NCBI RefSeq assembly: GCF_030936135.1
Contig: NC_082616.1
Location: 13,265,001 to 13,329,000 of the forward strand
DNA length: 64,000 bases
Source of the DNA: Gavia stellata
Taxonomy: Eukaryota > Chordata > Aves > Gaviiformes > Gaviidae
Reading direction: 5' to 3'
Shown: piece after piece, positions 51,415 through 61,200 of the stretch
Position numbering within the stretch: the stretch's first letter is position 1
How the letters are laid out: every line of letters starts with the position of its first letter
The notes under the pieces: model-generated
Told to the model about the DNA's origin: nothing
Seen by the model: only the letters and a program-made list of their open reading frames with translations
Database searches by the model: none
Program-made: the position numbers and the translations under genes

Positions 51415-51529
51415 GTGACAATCATTGGCTACACACTGGGAATTCCAGATGTGATCATGGGCATCACTTTCTTGGCAGCTGGAACCAGTGTGCCGGACTG
51501 CATGGCAAGCCTTATCGTAGCAAGGCAAG
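51415..51529 (+). CDS. SLC24A3: SLC24A3 exon 11 of window (alpha-2 repeat, first part)
   Basis: This 115-bp exon encodes residues 387-424 and one base of glycine 425: VTIIGYTLGIPDVIMGITFL then AAGTSVPDCMASLIVARQ. The AGTSVPD motif mirrors AGSSAPE of alpha-1. Its aspartate (residue 414, codon GAC at 51496-51498) corresponds to the second essential acidic ion ligand known from NCKX2. The acceptor is TTTATTTCCTTAG and the donor GTAGGT at 51530. Confidence 0.98.
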
Positions 51530-52430
51530 GTAGGTTCATCACAGACATGTCATACTGCTATGGAAGTGTTTTCTTGTGTTCTCTTCATCTTTAGGTAGCA
51601 CAGATGTGTCCTGAACGTGAAAACATACAGAGCCCTTTTCCTGAGGCTGAAATTTAAAACAAGAACAAAGAAGGAAATTAATTATGTTGCTATTGCAAAG
51701 CAGCTAACGGGTTCCTAATGACAGTGTGGAACAAATTTGGGCACTATTGTCAACTTGAAGCCTTCCCCAAAAGTCACAATGTTTTTCTTAATTTAAATAT
51801 TAGTGGTATAGAATTGTTTAGAACATGGCATAAGGGTCTTTCAAGTCACTTTCCAGCTTTTCTCCACAGTCATAAGGACTGGAAGATATTACTGTTTTTA
51901 AGGAAAACTTCCCCCCGCTCCCCCTGGCCCTTGTCACTCCAGCAACAAGTGTTTTAAGAGAAAAAGAAAATTGTCAGTACTGCTTTGGGGAACAAAAACA
52001 GTGGCTCTTCATTGAAACAACTGTCTACTTAATAGACTGCACGAAGACCTAATCTAATCAGTCCAGTATAGAAACTGATGTGTCATGGTTACAGTAAAGC
52101 ACCAAAAGCCCCACTGAGCATGACACAAGAGTGCCAGCAGGTCACAGCCGGCACAGCCAGTGGCCAGGGTCCCCACAGCAGCGGAGGATTAGTTGAGGGA
52201 AGTTCTCAGATGATCCTAGAAGGTGGATTCAGCCCCTTCAACCCTGCTGGTCTTGTATGATGGGGAGGGCAAAGGCGAAAGGGAAGGGATGGTGTTAGGG
52301 GAATCTCCCTTAATTCTTTGCCTTAATCCATAGAAATTGACTTAATTAGCTCAGATTAATGTATTTCTGTTTAAAAATTGAAAGACTTTTCTGAGACATG
52401 TCTGATTGTGCATGGTTTCCATTCCTGCAG
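51530..52430 (+). other. Intron, 0.9 kb
   Basis: This intron divides the alpha-2 repeat at the same relative place as the intron in alpha-1: both fall in a phase-1 glycine codon after the acidic motif. Unique sequence only. Confidence 0.92.
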
Positions 52431-52543
52431 GTATGGGGGATATGGCTGTGTCCAACTCCATCGGAAGCAATGTTTTTGATATTTTAATTGGCCTAGGCCT
52501 CCCGTGGGCTTTGCAGACCCTAGCAGTGAATTATGGATCGTAT
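52431..52543 (+). CDS. SLC24A3: SLC24A3 exon 12 of window (alpha-2 repeat, second part)
   Basis: This 113-bp exon completes glycine 425 and encodes residues 426-462: [20 protein letters not shown] then [17 protein letters not shown]. The aspartate of NVFDILIG (residue 441, codon GAT at 52478-52480) corresponds to the residue that in NCKX2 gives K+ dependence, so this protein should be K+-dependent. The acceptor is ATTCCTGCAG and the donor GTAAGT at 52544. The phase-0 end should be followed by the IRLNSRG exon of NCKX3, which was not found downstream in the window. Confidence 0.98.
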
Positions 52544-53271
52544 GTAAGTCCTACATTTGTTCACATGATTCTTATTTATTTATTTACATAAAACAAATCT
52601 ATTTAGATAAAAAAAATAAAGTCCAAAATTCTGTGGATTGGATTTGAAGAAACAAATAGTTTCGCCCTGTTACTATTTGGGAGAAGTAGCAATTTATAGT
52701 CAGCGGACATTCCCCATCCTTTGGAGGACAGGTACTTCTGTTTCCTCCTTAAAGGCAGCAGTCTGTGCTGAAATAAGCTAACTCACTAGAGTATACTGTA
52801 TTTTCATGCACTTGAATATATTCCAAATAAGGAGAATGATTCTGTTTTTAATAAGCCAGAGTGGATAAACACATAGGTGGAAAGTAAAGGATAGAGCAGA
52901 CCCGTAGGGGTTTTGGTAAGAAAAATTCTAGCGTTACTAAATTGTTAACACACTGGAAAGTGAAGGAAGCTGTTCAATATTTCAGAACGTGGCCATCATC
53001 AGGAAACACTGTAGAGCTTTCCTGTTTGAGAAAAACTACCCAACACCGATGAAACCATCCTTTATTTCCCAAATGATAAAAGAGTCGCCCCACCACCCCC
53101 AAAGTTGTTGCAAGCTCCCTTCTGAGAAGGAAGAGCAGAAGATGCCATGAAGTCCTAGAGGGAAGTCACTGTTGCTATTGCTGTTAGCTGGACACCACTC
53201 AGACAGCAGTGTAGGACAGAGGAAAGATTCTTGGTTACAATCACTGAGTGAATGCAAAGTTAAAAGGCTGG

Positions 53272-54620
53272 AGAATCACAGAATTGTTGATGTTGGCAAG
53301 TACCTCTGGAGATCATCTAGTCCCCAGCCTCTGCTCAAAGCAGGGTCAGCTAGAGCAGGATGCTTAAGACTGTATCCAGTTGGGTCTTGAATTACCTCCA
53401 AGGATGGAGACTGCACAGCCACTCTCAGCAGCCTGTTCCTGTGTTTGACCACTCTCACAGTAAAAAAGTGGTCTTAAGTTTAAATAGAATTTCTGTATTT
53501 AAAATTGTATGTATTGTCTCTTATCCTTTCAATGGATACCACTCAGAAGAGTCTGGCTGCACCTTCTCTGTCTTCTCCCATCAGGTATTTATACACATCG
53601 ATAAGATCCCCCTGAATCTTCTCTTCTCCTGGCTGAACAGTCCCAGCTCTTTCAGCTTCTCTCTGTATGTCAGATGCTGCATTCCCGTAAATCATCCTGG
53701 CGGGCCTTCACTGGACTCACTCCAGAAGTCCGTATCTTCCTTGTATTGGGGAGCCCAGAACTGGACCAAGCACTCCAGATGTGTCTCACCAGTGCTGAGT
53801 AGAGAAGGATCATTTCCCTCTACCTGCTGGCAAAGCTTCTCCTAATGCAGCCCAGGATGCTGTTGGTGCTCCATGCCACAAGGGTGCATTGCGGACTTCA
53901 GCTTGGTATCTGCCAAGATCAGCAGGTCTTTCTCTGCCCAGCTGCTTTCCAGCTGGTCAGCCCCAGCATGTACTGATGCATGGGGTTATTCCTTCCCAGG
54001 TGCAGGACTTTTCATTTCCCTTTGTTGATGTTCATGAGTTTCCTGCCTGTGCATTTCTCCTGCCTGTCCAGATCCCTCTGGATGGCAGCACAACCCTCTG
54101 GTGCATCAGCCACTCCTCCCAGTTTTGTATCAGCTGTGAACTTGCTGAGGGTGCCCTCTGCCCCATCATCCTGTTCATTAATAAAGACGTTAAGCGGTAT
54201 TGATGCCTGGGGTAAACCACTAGTGACTGGCCTCCAGCTGGACTTTGAGTGCAGCACTTAGGCCAGTTACCAGTCCACTCCGCTGTCCACTTACTTAGTC
54301 TGTTCTTCCGCTGTTTGTCTATGAGGATGTTTGAGAGACAGTGTCAAAAGCCTTGCTAATGTCAACGTAAACAACATCTGTTGTTCTCCCCTCATCCAAC
54401 AAGTCCACCTCATCATAGGTGGTTATCAGGCTGGGTAGACATGATTTCCCCCTCATAAATCTGTGTGTCTCCTCGCAGTCACCTTCTTGTCCTTCATATG
54501 TTTAGAAGTGGTTCCCAGGATTATTTGCTCCGTCACCTTCCCGGGGATCAAGGTCAGGCTGACCAGCCTGTAGTTCCTTGGATCTTCCCTCTTCTTGAAT
54601 ATAGGAGTGACAAAAGGAAG
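53272..54620 (-). mobile_element. CR1 non-LTR retrotransposon, antisense, 5'-truncated
   Basis: The + strand begins with GAATCACAGAATTGTTGATG and CCTCTGGAGATCATCTAGTC, the reverse complement of a CR1 3' end. It continues through the reverse-transcriptase region to GGGGATCAAGGTCAGGCTGA and a TAGTTCCTTGGATC block near 54600. On the minus strand a remnant reading block (54257 down to 54012) shows WRPVTSGLPQ and LSKFTADTKLGG, a catalytic FADD-type box with an altered residue. A part before it is missing, and stops and shifts are frequent. It is more diverged than the sense CR1 at 9068-10412. Confidence 0.93.
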
Positions 54621-56449
54621 CAATGCTATAGGAATAAAATCCCTCTCTTTAATGAGCAGCTTATCTGTAGCTCATCTATATTTTTGCGGAAAAGGATGAA
54701 AACAAGTGGCTGAACAGAAGCAGCCAGCTTTCTTGGAGGCATAACAATGTCACTACTGTTTTGCACACCCAAAATGTTCATTGTACAGTGTGATCACATG
54801 GTTAGAAAAGGCAGTCTTGGAAACAGCCTCACAATGAGCAAAGAGAGTCTCCTCAGTTTTCACTTGCAGTTCCTGGATTTCTCTCCAAATCCTTGGATAA
54901 CTGGATGTCAAAACAAAACAAGCCTCTTCCTCCATCCTCCCCCGTTATTAGTAATTAATTATTTAAGTATTTCTGAGTTGCCAGAAAAGGCTAGAGTTAC
55001 CTGGGTCAGGTGTAGCCTGGTAACAGCATTAAGAGCTGCAAGGTGCCATTTGTTATTCAGGGAGCCCTGATGATGTGCCTGGCACTGAGGTCAGCAGGGG
55101 CAGGAAATAAGGAGCTCCTGCTCCCCAAGGTCCATAGGGCTGGGCCTCGGGCTGCTCCACGAGCAAGGCCTGCTCACTGGGTGGGGCTTCACAGGCTCAG
55201 GCCAACCTGCTTGTCTGCTAAATGTGACTGTGAGTCAGAAGCACTAGGTAATTTCTGAGCTAAGAGTCATGATTTAGTACTGCTCCTTTGGTATTTGGCA
55301 GGATCCAAATTTGTCTTCATCGCATCTCCTCCCAAAGAGGAATTCCTCAAAGCCATCGTGATGCCCCTGTCTTGTGTACAGAGGGAAGGAGAGATTTGTA
55401 AAAGACAAAAAGAGCTTTCTTGATCATGATTACTTGTGCATAGCCATCCAAAACCATGATTGCCTCCCCAGAATGTTTAATATAAGAGGACTGTGGCAAA
55501 GTTGAGATTTGCTGAAAGTAGAGAGTAAATGCATTCTAATAAACAAGCTCTTAAGGCAGTAATAGCTTTTATGGAAGCCAAAAAAAGTAGACTGTATGAT
55601 TTGAAAGTTAAGTTTTAATACAGAAGAGCCTCCTAGAAGCCCCCTCCAGGCTTATTTTTTTGGAAGTCTAAACATTCGGGGCTTTCTCCAGAGTATGGTA
55701 TTTCTCTAATATCATACTCTGTAAAAATCCCTATGTATCTCTTGTTCCAGGCTGCCTGACTCACAATGCCCTGTGGCCAAATTTTGCTCCCTGTTAATGC
55801 TGGTGTAAAGAGTTCTGTCATGTTAGCATGCAGAAAAGGAGAAGAGGATCTGCTCCCTTTTTCTTTCCCTTTGTCTGCCTCTGTGCTGCGGTGTGCACAT
55901 GCATGTGGCAGCGTGGTGTCGTGTGATTACGCGCATTCTGAACTTTCTCAGCCACGTGTGGCAAAGTGGCTTCACACACCAACCAGTCAAGCAGCTGCTC
56001 CCAATCAGAAGGAGATTTATGGTGTTTCATTCTGAATGTGAAGAGCAGTCTCAATGGCGCTTTCAGCTGCTGTAGCACTCTTTGTAGAATGAGGTTGTGT
56101 TTGAGCCTTCCTTAAACACCCTAGGGGCTGGTGTGTGTTTCAGAGCCCATTTTACAGATGGTGCATTTTGATTTGAGGTAGGCAGAGAACTTTGGATGAG
56201 ATGCAGCTTGCAAGCTTGTGGCTGGTTGCGAGACATCAATATATTGAAAGCATTGTCCCGCAAGGCCCTGGTTACTGCCTAGTTTTGACATATGCCTGGC
56301 TGCAACCACAAGAAGCCACATGCAGAATCAGGACTTCTTGTTTAAACAAGTTCACTCTATGAGATGGTGCCTGAGGGGGGAAAATACAGCTTGTGATCTA
56401 ATAGATAAGACAGGAAAAGAGCAAGAGGAGACCTGTCAAAGAGAGGCTA

Positions 56450-56530
56450 CTGGACTTGCTGGAGGTCACACAGTAGGTAAGTGGTAGAACGGGAAATAAA
56501 CTGTGAATCTCCTGAGACACATCCTGGTGC
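56450..56530 (+). repeat. MIR-like ancient SINE fossil
   Basis: The order 'gacttgctggaggtcacaca', 'gtaggtaagtggtagaacg' and 'ggaaataaactgtgaatctc' matches the MIR tail (gacttgcccaaggtcacaca, gctagtaagtggcagagcc, ggattcgaacccaggtct). A further 'cccattttacagatgg' at about 56147-56162 may be an unrelated scrap or a displaced piece. Confidence 0.55.
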
Positions 56531-59500
56531 TGGGTTGGTAAATCAGAATAAGTGCCTCTCCCACTTCCAACTGCCCCTTTCCCAGGCCCATTTTTGATGG
56601 GTGTTTCAGCTTTTTATTTATTTTATTCTTTCTTTCTTGTTACAACAAAGGAATGGAAAACCATCTTTTGCTTCTCAGGCTGCATCTTGGAAGCATGTGT
56701 CACCTGTTTTAGAGAAGGAAGTTCTTCTCTTTTCCTATTTTAAATGAAACATTTTCCTGTAGTATGTGGGTCCACCACAAGTGGAGACTGCAGGGCAGTC
56801 ACAGCCCCAGCCTGAACAGGGGGGGCTGCACTCACGTGATGTGATGTAGGAAGCTGGCACACCAGGCAGCGCTTTGCAAAACCGCTGTGTGCTCCAGGGC
56901 ACTGGTCTCCGATATCGTCCACACTGCCTTGCCTGTGTGTATCTGTTACCACAAAGCCAGTCTGTCTCAGTGTGATCGTCAATGTGCAATACTGGATTTT
57001 TATTCTCTTCCTTCCAGCACTGACTGTAGTCAGTCCAAACCCAAGCCAGAGAATGCTCAGTCTCATGCTTCTCCAGGAAAATGCTAGTGTTGGTGCAGAG
57101 AAGAAAAGGTATTCTGCGCTCATCCTTTGCCTTCAACTTAGTTGTCAGTGCCATAGTTCTTGATTTTGGCCAGGCCCCTGATGCTTTTCCTATCAAAAGG
57201 CAGATCTAGTCAATATCAAACAGCTTCCACATCAGATCCCTTCTCTTTCTACAATGTCTAGTCTCTAACTCAACTATATGTTTATTATTTTAAGAGTTTG
57301 TTATTTCTGGACACCCATTAACGTCCAGGCACTAACTCTGTGCCTTCCCCTGTGCTTCCCACTGGAGCTTCCATCTCCATTACTCAGAGGTCAGTTGGCC
57401 ATCCTCCTGCTTCAGCTCTGGCCTTCTGTTATCAGCCATGGCTAATCTAGCATGCCAGCAGGACTTTCAGAGAAAAAGCAGCATCCCTCTGGACCTAGAG
57501 AGACCTTTGAAAGAGTTCACTTCCTCATCTCTTCCAGCTCTGAGTCCTGGACACGTTGCCGACTCTGTAATCCTCTAAGCATCCTTCCCTGGTGGCCCTG
57601 GCAAATCCAGACTGGAAGGACATTTGCTCCATGTCTTCCATCTAATTGCCTCCCTCTGGAATCTTTTTTGCATATGAAGCTGTAAACCAGACATCAGCCA
57701 GGAGTATTTTAGAGAATTTTAGCCTAAGGATAAACAGCCAGGTTCATTTGTTCACATCAACATTTGGGAGTATACTCATGTGTCTATCCATCACTCCTCT
57801 GCCTGATAACTTCAGCCAGTTTCAGCAAAATTTGACAGTAAGTTAGAAGTCTTAGAGACATTACATTCCTTTGATGCAAACAGGCAGCTAGAGAGAGGAC
57901 TAACCCCAGCACGAGCCTTGCTAGACATCAGAGAATCCAGAGGGAAGAGACACTTAAGAAACACATGTTGAGATGGCAAGTGTCACTGCTTTGCTACTCG
58001 CTAACCAGTTTGCTATTTGCTGTTATAATTCCAAGGCACTATGATGAATCTTAGGACATTAGGACAAAGTTGGCCTTCATCTCCTCACAGCCAACATCTG
58101 TGTATCTGTTCCCTGCCCCATTCTGGCCCAGGTATCTACATATAGACCACCTTAAATCCTCTGAGGGAAGAGGCAGAATAGGTTCAATGGATCTGTCAGC
58201 CATCAGGGCAAACATTAAGGTCAAGGACAGCAACAGGGTGGTGACTGAGTGTCTGCAGGGGTCCGTGCTTCCCACAGCATCACCCTTCACTTCTGTAGAT
58301 GTTACTCCTCTTGTTCTGGGGTGCCAGACTCTTCCCAGCTCTCACATTAGCATCTGCAACGTGATGTGCTGGTATCACTGCAGCAGCAGTATGCTGCTTG
58401 GCAGGTATTAATGGGTTAATTTATTGGCTGATCCCAAAAACCTATGGATGGGCATAGCAGCAGATGCACGCTGAAGCTAACTAGTTCCTCCAGCTTCCTG
58501 GAATAGTTTGCATGTATTGAGTGCATTTGCTCCCTGGTTTCATGACAGGGAGATTGGGATGATTATACTGTAGAAGAGCAAAAGTGTCTGGTCCCTTCCA
58601 AAGCTTCTAACAATACAGGAATTCTCTCCAACTGTAACCCCTGCATTTCTTGCTTAATATTTTGAATGTCTATGTGCAGCGCTCCATGTTGCATACTCCA
58701 GGGTGTGTACTTTCTGCAAAGTGAATTGTTGATACAGAGCAAACCAAGAATGCTTTCTTAGGAGTCTGAAAATAGTCCAGAAGGAAATTCTATTGAAACG
58801 TGCAGGAATGCAGCACAAGTCTGAAGTTCCAGTTTGTTGAGACCCCTATCTCATGGCAAGACCTGGGGAATGCAGGATTTACACTGAAATTCCACTGCCA
58901 GGCCAGGACACTGCAGGAAAAGGATCCCCAAACAGACAGAGGACCTGCTGCTTTTTCAGCCAAGGGACTGGAAACTGCTATAGCAGAGTCCTCCTAATAT
59001 TCCTGAATGAGGTAATTTCTCTCGTATTTGGACTCTGGAGCAAAACTAGTTTGAGTTTTGAACATAGCTCCTTGTTTTCCCTTCAGCAACTGCCAGAAAA
59101 GAACTGAAGAATGGAATCACGTTTATTTTATTCCATTGTTTTTCCTCTGCTGTTTAGCTTCAGCCCTGGTTCCTTATTGCTTGCAGGAGCTGTATGGGAA
59201 TAGCTGGAGCTGGTGGCAGCATCTTCGTATTTGCTACACAAGAAGCAGGGAGACAGCCTCCATTCAAATTCATAGATTTTGAACTTGCAAACCTTTCATG
59301 TGTGATCAGTCAAAACAGAGCATTCTTCTGGATTGTTTTAGCTGCTAGATACAAGCCAAACCTCAAAGGAGAGTTTGGGAATGTTGATTTTTCCACCTTG
59401 CAGTATGAGGGAGTGCTTCATCTGCACATGGTGCTCTCCTGGGGAAGAAGCATTTCCTATTCTTAAACGAACAGAGAACTGAGCTTTTCCTTCTATAATT

Positions 59501-60595
59501 AAGATGACTTCAGCTGAGGGCCTTTTTCTGCTCTTTGCTAAAAACTGAAATTATCTCCTCTCTTACTGTGAGTTTTGAACGTTTTGCTAGCCTTGTTTTT
59601 CCTGAACTTACACATTGTCACATACCCTGAGAAAACCTATTCCATTGCCTCTTGCAGGAAATGCCATTTGCCTCATGAGAAGGCTGCTTGACTGATTTCT
59701 ACCCTAATTTGACAGATCGAGGACACATTTTTCTTAAGTTTTTGCACCAAATTTCAGAGTCGTCTGAGCTCCTGTGCTCACAGTTAGATGTCACGCTAAG
59801 AAATAGGGCAGGCCACAGTGATGAGCAGAGAAGTCGGCATAGTTCATCAGTTAAAACTGTATTTCCAGAGCAGTAGGCTTATGGGAAATTTGTGAAACAG
59901 CAGCAGGTAGTCCAAAATCAAATGCAGAAAAGGAAAGGATCCTTTAGGCTTTGGCAGTGGTCCTCTGGTTACTCTTAGTGCAAGAATTAAATACCTCAAT
60001 GCCTAGTAGCAGATCTGCTAGAAGGGAATATGTGCTCATACTCCAAGCAATGTGGCTTCTTTGCTCAAGCCTACCTCCCTCAGCTATGGTAAATGGGGAG
60101 TGCTCCAATGTGACCTGTGCGTCATGGAAGTCGCTGCTGGCTGATCTGGCACTGGAAACCCTTGTGCCACCAGTGCAATGTTTACTGGAGAACATCTCTC
60201 CAAATCCTCAGGCTGCAGCCCCCCCACATGCCTGGCAGTGAGTTTCACCTAGCTCTGAGGAGACCTTTCTTTGTTGGGGTGAGAATACTTAGCAAGAAAC
60301 ATCCCTCAAGGATGAGACTACCATTGCATTTTGGACCTGAACAAACCCAGACAGCTTTCATTCTCTTCTCAATGTGAGCTATAAAGCCTGCAAGAATCTC
60401 AAAGTGCTGTATTGCTCCAAGAAACCTTTACAGTAAGAGGTATCTGGGCAACAGGCTTAAACAGGAATTATATCTGCTATGAAGGAGGTTTCTTACTGGT
60501 GTAAATCAGCTTGCTCCAGGGCTGTCTTAAATAACCCAGAGACCCTGGGCATGGTGCCTGAATGTGTGCCATTCTCCACACATGTGAAAGTCTAG

Positions 60596-60600
60596 TGAGG
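60596..60600. repeat. Target-site duplication TGAGG, left copy
   Basis: This is identical to the five bases after the LTR at 61196-61200. The exact match suggests a relatively recent or little-changed insertion. Confidence 0.85.
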
Positions 60601-60726
60601 TGTCGTGGTTTAGTCCCAGCCGGCAACTAAGCACCACCCAGCCACTCGCTCGCTCCCCCCAGGTGGGATGGGGGAGAGAATCGGAAGAGTAAAAGTGAGA
60701 AAACTCGTGGGTTGAGATAAAGACAG

Positions 60727-60732
60727 TTTAAT
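60727..60732 (-). terminator. LTR polyadenylation signal (ATTAAA)
   Basis: The minus-strand ATTAAA lies about 190 bases downstream of the LTR TATA box, the expected place for the R/U5 region signal. In this orientation it cannot end SLC24A3 transcripts, which run on the other strand. Confidence 0.55.
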
Positions 60733-60912
60733 AGGTAAAGCAAAAGCTGTGCACACAAACAAAGCAAAACAAGGAATTCATTCACCACTTCCCATCGGCA
60801 GGCAGGTGTTCAGCTATCTGTAGGGAAGCAGGGCTCCATCATGCGTAACAGTTGCTTGAGAAGACAAACGCTATTACTCCGAACGTTCCCCCTTTCCTTC
60901 TTCTTCCCCCAG

Positions 60913-60936
60913 CTTTATATGCTGAGCATGACGTCA
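60913..60936 (-). promoter_or_regulatory. LTR core promoter: CRE palindrome and TATA box
   Basis: On the minus strand TGACGTCA (60936-60929) is followed about ten bases later by TATAAAG (60919-60913). Both elements are intact. Transcription would run towards lower coordinates, antisense to SLC24A3. This is a prediction from motif order only. Confidence 0.6.
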
Positions 60937-61195
60937 TATGGTATGGAATATCCCTTTGGTCAGTTGGGGTCAGCTGTCCCAGCTGTGTCCCCTCCCAACT
61001 TCTTGTGCACTCCCAGCCCACTTGCTGGTGGGGTGGTGTGAGGAGCAGAAAAGGCCTTGACTCTATGTAAGCACTGCTCAGCAGTAACTAAAGCATCCCT
61101 GCTTTATCAACACTGTTTCCAGCCCAAATCCAAAACACAGCCCCATGCTAGCTGCTATGAAGAAAGTTAACTCTATCCCAGCCAAAACCAGCACA

Positions 61196-61200
61196 TGAGG
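61196..61200. repeat. Target-site duplication TGAGG, right copy
   Basis: This is the partner of 60596-60600 and bounds the LTR on its right. Confidence 0.85.

Larger units (their letters stand above)
5484..52543 (+). other. SLC24A3: SLC24A3 (NCKX3) gene, internal part: 12 coding exons
   Basis: This gene encodes a plasma-membrane exchanger of the SLC24 family, which moves Na+ in against Ca2+ and K+ out. Seen in the sequence: twelve exons with AG acceptors and GT donors whose phases join without conflict into 462 codons. They hold both alpha repeats, AGSSAPE in exon 2 and AGTSVPD plus NVFDILIG in the last two exons, which are the ion-binding hallmarks of the family. The loop text (HRKASVIMVDELL, INERQRLINS, GPYTPFDLPS) is what I know from NCKX3, whereas NCKX4 differs strongly here. 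Human NCKX3 is about 640 residues, so roughly the first 110 and the last 70 are not in the window. There are no stops or frameshifts inside any exon, so the gene looks functional. Exon and residue numbers in other entries refer to this 462-residue partial protein. Confidence 0.97.
60601..61195 (-). mobile_element. Solo LTR of an endogenous retrovirus, 595 bp
   Basis: The element starts TGTCGTGGTTTAGTCCCAGC and ends AACCAGCACA on the + strand, so both orientations have TG...CA ends. It is flanked by the 5-bp direct repeat TGAGG (60596-60600 and 61196-61200), a target-site duplication. Orientation is minus, because only that strand shows the promoter order: a CRE-type palindrome TGACGTCA (60929-60936), a TATAAAG box (60913-60919) and an ATTAAA polyadenylation signal about 190 bp further on (60727-60732). 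I recognise it as the LTR found in high copy in many neoavian genomes. A 5-bp duplication fits ERVL-like integrases. No internal retroviral genes remain, so it arose by recombination between two LTRs. Confidence 0.93.
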
